From the NCBI GenBank assembly GCA_002286715.1, contig NSJX01000006.1, positions 310,001 to 374,000 on the forward strand: a DNA stretch of 64,000 bases, given 5' to 3'. Source of the DNA: Dentipellis sp. KUC8613. Lineage: Eukaryota; Basidiomycota; Agaricomycetes; Russulales; Hericiaceae. Under the pieces are notes generated by a model. It searched no databases. It worked only from the letters and a program-made list of their open reading frames with translations, and had not been told where the DNA came from. Position 1 is the stretch's first letter. Each line of letters opens with the position of its first letter. This document shows positions 58,872-64,000 of this stretch, piece by piece. The position numbers and the translations under genes are program-made.

Positions 58872-59433
58872 GCGTGCTGGTGGTGTTGCGTGGTGTGGCA
58901 GTCACTTGTGTTTGTACCCGTATTCGGTATTCGGTATTCGTATCTATGTATACCGCCGCCTCCACTTACAGTATGCTTTTCGCCGTTGCGTCACGCGTCG
59001 CGGCGGTTCGTTCTTGTGTTATTGGGTTCGCGGTGGTGCATGTTGGGACGTTGTGTTCTACTATCCCGTATCGTAGTCGTACCTGCTGCCTAGTGTCTCC
59101 TCATGATGTATTTGTGCTTTCTCCCCCCTGCTTGCTGCTACCTGTTACAATCGCTCGCGCTCCGACTCCAGATCCCCCCGACCGTCACCGATCACCATCT
59201 GTGCGCTGGTTTCGTATTTTTGTGTATCTACTTACGTATACGTTGTGTTGGGCGTAGGCATCTTGAAGTAATGCAACTTGTTGGGAAATTCAATCGGTGG
59301 CATCTGGTGCACGCGCGCTAGTGCTAGGCTCAAGCTGAGTTTCCGGTTGCGACTCAAAAATACACATTTATATGCTTCTTCTCTGCTACAGCTCAGATAT
59401 GATGTTCAGCTAACCACCGAGACCTCCTGCAAC
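58872..59433. other. Tail-to-tail spacer between HSF1 and the quinone oxidoreductase
   Basis: About 560 bp. Contains a TATTCGG triple repeat at 58921-58940 and T-rich 3' untranslated sequence. No gene seen. Confidence 0.6.
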
Positions 59434-60880
59434 CTAGTCATCCGACACCTTGATCAACAGCTTCCCCGTCGTCTTCCCCGTCGTGAGATCAAGATGCGCC
59501 TGGCGCACGCCCTCAGGGGTGAACGGGTACTCGCCGTGGATGTTGACCTTGAGCTTGCCGCTGCCGACGAGCTCCCAGAGCAGGTTGCCGTAGTGCTCAC
59601 GCTCGGAGGGCAGCGTGACGTAGTTTACTTCGCTGTAGTGATGGTAATAAATAATGAATGGGAGTTAAAGAGGAAAATGGGGACGGGATGTACGTGGGGC
59701 GTAGGAGCTTGATGTTCTTCTCCGTGAGCTTGAAGAGCGGCACGGGCGGCACGGCGCCCGACGCATTTCCGAAGGACACAAGCGTGCCCTTCCGCCTGAT
59801 CATTTTGAAGTCACTCTCGAACCTACACCCCGCAGCCCCGCATCAGCACCATCCTACGCTGCACCAGGCCAACTGAGAGAAACAACGCACGTATCCTTCC
59901 CCACTCCATCATAAATCACATGCGCGCCCTCCCCACCCGTCAGCTCCAACACCCGCTTGACCGTATCCTCCTCCTTATACAATATAACATGGTCCGCGCC
60001 ATGCGCGCGCGCAAGCGCCGCCTTGGCGGGCGTCGACGTCGTCCCGATGACCGTGGCGCCGCGCGCGTGCGCGAGCTGCGCCATGAGCAGCCCGACGCCG
60101 CCCGCGACGGTGTGGATCAGCACCGTCTCGCCCGCGGACACGTTGTGCGACTCCGTGAGCAGCGAGAGCGTCGTGATGCCCTGCAGGAGCGCGGCTGCGG
60201 CCGTGCGCGGCGCGACGGAGGGTGGGAGCGGGTAGACTTGTTCCCAGGGGACGGAGACGTATTCTTTCAGCGCGCCCGCGACGTCCTAGGGATGGGGTGA
60301 GTTGGGCTGAACGTATGAGGAGGGGAGGGGGAGCACGCACGATGGCGACGCCGGCACCCTTCTGGAAGTTACGCCGCTTGTACTGCTCGCTGGACACGAT
60401 GGACGCGTCGGTGGGCAGCTCGGCGATGATGCCGGCTGCTTCTTTCGCGACGGGGAGCGGGATGAAGGGAGGCGGATAGAATCCTGATCTATTGGAAGTC
60501 AATATGAATATCGATTTGTTACCGTGTCTTGAAACGAGCTGGCGAGTTGTGGTGCCCCCTGGCTTTTGGAACTTACCTGAGGTACGTGTCGATGAAGTTC
60601 ACACCGACCCATTGCACCTATGCCCCAGTTCAGTTGGTAACGTATACACGAGCTAGGCAGTGTGTGCACGTACCTTGACTAGGACATGATCAGGCTTCAC
60701 TTCCGGAAACGGCAAGCTCAGCTCCTCAATATTCTCGACGCCGCCAGTCTTGTGGATACCAATGCCCTTGATAGTAGAGGGGTACGACGAAGACGACATT
60801 GCTGCACGGGCGTGGGGACGGGTAACGGTGCTCGAGCTCGAGCGCAGATGGAGGTGTATCTGTGAGAGCCGGCGAAGCAT
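59434..60880 (-). CDS. ZTA1: NADPH:quinone oxidoreductase (zeta-crystallin/Zta1 type)
   Basis: MDR-superfamily one-electron quinone reductase. Core begins MSSSSYPSTIKGIGIHKTGG; then HVLVKVQWVGVNFIDTYLRS, GFYPPPFIPLPVAKEAAGII, the Rossmann loop ETVLIHTVAGGVGLLMAQLA, TSTPAKAALARAHGADHVI, GVGKDTF, KGTLVSFGNASGAVPP, then the end GKTTGKLLIKVSDD and TAG. The AAGGVG loop and VGVNFIDTY are diagnostic. An in-frame upstream ATG at 60880 adds 27 residues, MLRRLSQIHLHLRSSSSTV and on, an Arg/Ser presequence that predicts mitochondrial targeting; the ATG at 60799 would give a cytosolic form. Six or so exons. Confidence 0.92.
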
Positions 60881-61323
60881 TGCGTCATTTATAACGGCTG
60901 CGCGAGACCTCTTTATCCGCGAGCCTCATCCAGGGCAGGAGCGGGAGCGGAACGGCGTGAAGACTCGATGGCCCGGGGGAGGTCACGTTGGGAGGTTTGC
61001 ATCTCACGGGGATGAGATGGGAGCACGACATTGATCGTCGACGTACAAGGCAGTTCGGCGGTCCTGGCGCCCCTTCTCATACGACGCCCGGGCTGACTAC
61101 TATATAGTTCGACTAAAGCGACTACTCGAACTTTGGTGGCTTGTCCTAGGAATATCTCGCGATAGGTGTGAGCGAAGTACAAGATGTACTTCCACCGCGG
61201 TCTTCAACTACAGAAGCCACGCCAAATATTTAAGCAGCGATTCAGAGGAGGAATCACAAACTAGAAGCGAAGCTGACTGGAAGCTTGAGCTCGACTGTCG
61301 CGGCCCGCCTACAGCAGCCCTCC
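60881..61323. other. Intergenic: quinone oxidoreductase promoter and GPI10 3' end
   Basis: 443 bp with no gene seen and no clear TATA box. Both flanking genes are on the minus strand. Confidence 0.55.
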
Positions 61324-63318
61324 TTACCCCAGCCGTATTTTCTCTGTAGGCTGTACATACACCCATACCCGCACGCCACCCCGCCTCCTCCAATCCTCCT
61401 CCAAGCCATTTCCCCCCCTCCACACCTCGCGATATTCCAAATGCTTCAACGTCTCCTCCACGCCCTCACTCCCCAACAACGCACCAAAGAACACGAGATG
61501 GCTCGGCCACTCGTGCCGCCAGACACCCACATTGCGCATCCGCGTGCCGGGCGGTGTGCGCGGGTACGGCGACGGCGGGAACGCAGGGTCCACGTGCGGC
61601 GGAAAATGGTCGTGCAGGTATGCCAGGGGTGATGCATAGAAAATGTCAGTTTGGTCTTTGTACATTGTGATGTTTTGGCCCCTGCGCATTTGGATTAGCA
61701 TGGATAGTAAAGGTGAGGTTGAAGTGACGAAAAAATGCGTACTCCAGGGGCGGCTCGCAGCCCAAAGCCCATATACGCCCCTCAGCGTCCTCCATCGGCC
61801 GGTGCAGGTATGCCTGCCCGGGCGTCGAATGGCACGGCATCAGAAAGCCGACGCTTTTGAGCTCTTCGTCGGGCAAATAATGCAGGTATCGCATCACACT
61901 TATCTGTGCGTGCGAGTGATAGAGGCATACGTATACGCTAGCGGGAACTGCGAGGAGCAGCAGCGCCAAGTGTCCTGAGCGGATAGGGAGACGCGGTTTG
62001 CGCTGCCGGTGAGTTGAAGAGCGGCGAGGGCTTGACGTGGTGTGTGCGTGGTAAAGATCGACAAGGGACTTCGCTGCGAAGACGTGCAGCAGCGGCAGCA
62101 TAGGGTGTAAGAACCGCCATTCTTTGTGACCTATAAGCGAGTACGCGCAAGTCGTCCATATCACGAGGCCAAGCAACAGCTTCGGCGAGCTGGGGACTTG
62201 TGGGCCAAGGGGACGGAAGGTGCGCCAGAGTCCATGCAGAACGAAAGGTAGCGCGGTACCGGATAAGATTGGCAACGCTTGCGTGAGGTAGTAGTGCCAC
62301 GGTGCGGACCCGTAGAAGAGAGACACGGGCGAAGCGTTGGTGAGGAGGAACGAAAGGGGCGTAAGTGTTGGGCGATGATAGTAGAAGCTATCGAGAGCAA
62401 ATAGCGTGAAGAGTGTGCAGGCGCTATGAGGGTGGACACGGGAAGTTAGAGTCGAACAATAGCGTAGTCAAGTTAGAGGCGCTGACCCGACAAGGAGCGC
62501 GTCCATTACAAAACTAGCTATCGCTCCGTGGTGTGATTGTAGACGCCATAGCAGCGCGGATATGGCGAGGACCCATATTATAACGTTCGTGGTTCTAACA
62601 ACGCAGGCGAGGGCTGCGAAGACCAATAACTTTCTCAGTTGCGTTCTAGAGCGGCATATGTTAGTGACACCCAAATGGAGTATCATACTGTGGGTCAATA
62701 CCTGTTGACAATAGATTCAGCCGACCACGGGTAGTAGCTCAAAGCAATAATCGTGAGTGTCGTCTCCAGAGAGTTGGAGAGCGACCGAGACAACGAGAGC
62801 GCGTTGAAGAGCGACGTCAACGACAAGAAGTACTGTAGAAGTTCCTGTTAGTAGCCGCATGCTTGAATATAGAACCGATGCGACTCACAGCAGTCAACAC
62901 ATATCGCTCGCCCAGGACTTTCCGCGTCAGCTCAGACAGCCAGATATCCGTACCCGCCGCCAGAACGCCATGCAGCACCTTTGGCGCTAGTACCTGTCCC
63001 GCAAATCCACCAAGGAAGCGGGTGAGCTAAGTCATTTCAAGATGACTACGAAGAGCACGCACACACCAGCAGTTCAGTGTCGTCCAAGTGCAGCACCTTC
63101 AATACCCAATAAACGGGAACATTCAGCGCAGGATACACGATGCTCCGAATTGGCCGTTCGGAGAGCCATTCCCAAGTAAGATGACCGTATCCAAAGACAA
63201 TCGCGTGTGCGGGTTCCAAGGCTTGGAAGTACTCGTCTGGCTGGAAGAACGTGCGCGTGCATACGGCTATTAGGACACGGAGGACGACAGCAATGATGAC
63301 GAGGCATGCGGAGGCCAT
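61324..63318 (-). CDS. GPI10: GPI mannosyltransferase 3 (GPI10/PIGB)
   Basis: Adds the third mannose of the GPI anchor core in the ER, using dolichyl-phosphate mannose (GT22 family). Start MASACLVIIAVVLRVLIAVC, followed by the family signature TRTFFQPDEYFQALEPAH (a DE pair after the first membrane segment) and YGHLTWEWLSERPIRSIVYP. Several membrane segments follow: WVLAISALLWRL, FVLHGLWRTF and LLLGLVIWTTCAYSLIGHKE. The conserved HKEWRFLHPMLPLLHVFAAK stretch is present, then GYLHYLPDEE-like RYLHYLPDEELKSVGFLMPC, and VFFGALLGSE near the end. About 520 aa over eight or so exons. The HKEWRFLHP motif separates GPI10 from ALG9/ALG12 and SMP3. Confidence 0.93.
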
Positions 63319-64000
63319 GGCATTCCGTATCTAGGACAGGTGGTCAAATGCAAGGATCTTACAGAGTAGAATTCGGCATGAAAGAGGTAAGCACGCGTCT
63401 AGGCTGTAGGGAAGGGGATCTCTGTGCAAGGTAAGAGGATAGACTGTCAGTGGGACAGCGCGACCACCGTCGCGGAGACCAACGCGACGCGGTACCGTGG
63501 GAATTCTGCTACTGAGCTCCTTCAAGCTCCGGCTTTCAAGCTCTTTCAGACCTCGAGGCCTCGAGGGCCATGGTCCTCATTTCTGTGCAGGACACAGGGT
63601 AACATCCACATATTCTGACGTCCCAACGCAAACCGTCTCTAACATTTTGACCATCATTATTTGATTATTATCGAATGATAGGCAGGAATTCAGGCGGCAC
63701 TCGAGAACATGCCATCCATGACCGTTACAAGCCATCATACGGACAGTGAGCTTCGATGGCTAGTACAGCGCCATGGGGCGATGCAGAGAAAGCGTATTAC
63801 GCAGTGAACAATGGACTGAGGAAGTCGAAGTGGTGGGAAAGGAAGACGACGAGTGCCTGACGTTCGAGAACATGGCCGCCCGATACGGCGCTTCTCGCTC
63901 AGGGTCGGGCGGTGTCAATCAAATGAATCCGAGACTCGAAGAGCGGATCTAAGCGAGGAGGGAGATAAGGACCCCTTCCGTCCGAGGCCTCGCGGAGAGA
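63319..64000. other. Right edge, no gene seen
   Basis: About 680 bp upstream of GPI10. No frame or RNA gene is convincing. It may hold the GPI10 promoter and the start of a neighbour outside the window. Confidence 0.5.

Overview
The window is 64 kb of nuclear DNA from a filamentous basidiomycete fungus, most likely an Agaricomycete. Nearly every gene is cut by many short introns (about 47-70 nt) with GT(A/G)NGN donors and CAG/TAG acceptors. Coding DNA is GC-rich, and proline-rich or low-complexity tails are common. No bacterial-type operon, CRISPR array or virus was seen. I placed exons by eye, so internal exon borders may be off by a few bases.

Layout. 0-17 kb: a PMT2-type protein O-mannosyltransferase, a Ubp3/USP10-type deubiquitinase, a large coiled-coil protein of unknown function, a Hel2/ZNF598-type ribosome-quality-control E3 ligase, and a divergent pair made of an MDR oxidoreductase ending in SKL and an enoyl-CoA hydratase ending in AKL. 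17-25.5 kb: a TFIIIC subunit (Tfc6 type), an atypical kinase-like protein, a 2.6 kb gene-poor stretch and a small orphan gene behind a good TATA box. 27-32.4 kb: mitoribosomal protein mL54, three tandem intron-containing tRNA-Asn(GTT) genes and eIF4A. 33-37 kb: a dual-specificity phosphatase whose reading frame contains 89 consecutive C, then a mobile-element-like structure with at least 583 bp inverted arms around a 760 bp assembly gap. 37-52 kb is dense housekeeping: a Rab GTPase, ATP synthase epsilon, a seven-knuckle CCHC protein (Gis2/CNBP), COX5, Rpn8, SF3b subunit 2, an arrestin-like adaptor and dephospho-CoA kinase. 52.6-56.4 kb: four tandem paralogues of an unrecognised protein of about 125 aa. 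56.6-63.3 kb: HSF1, a quinone oxidoreductase and GPI mannosyltransferase 3 (GPI10/PIGB).

How genes may work together. Most neighbours have unrelated housekeeping roles. Three links stand out. The Ubp3-type and Hel2-type genes are an eraser and a writer of ribosomal ubiquitin, about 4 kb apart. The SKL and AKL enzymes share one divergent promoter region and both look peroxisomal. The four small paralogues arose by local duplication and are the best candidate here for an undescribed family. Several other genes share short bidirectional promoters (coiled-coil/HEL2, Rab/ATP15, RPN8/SF3B2).
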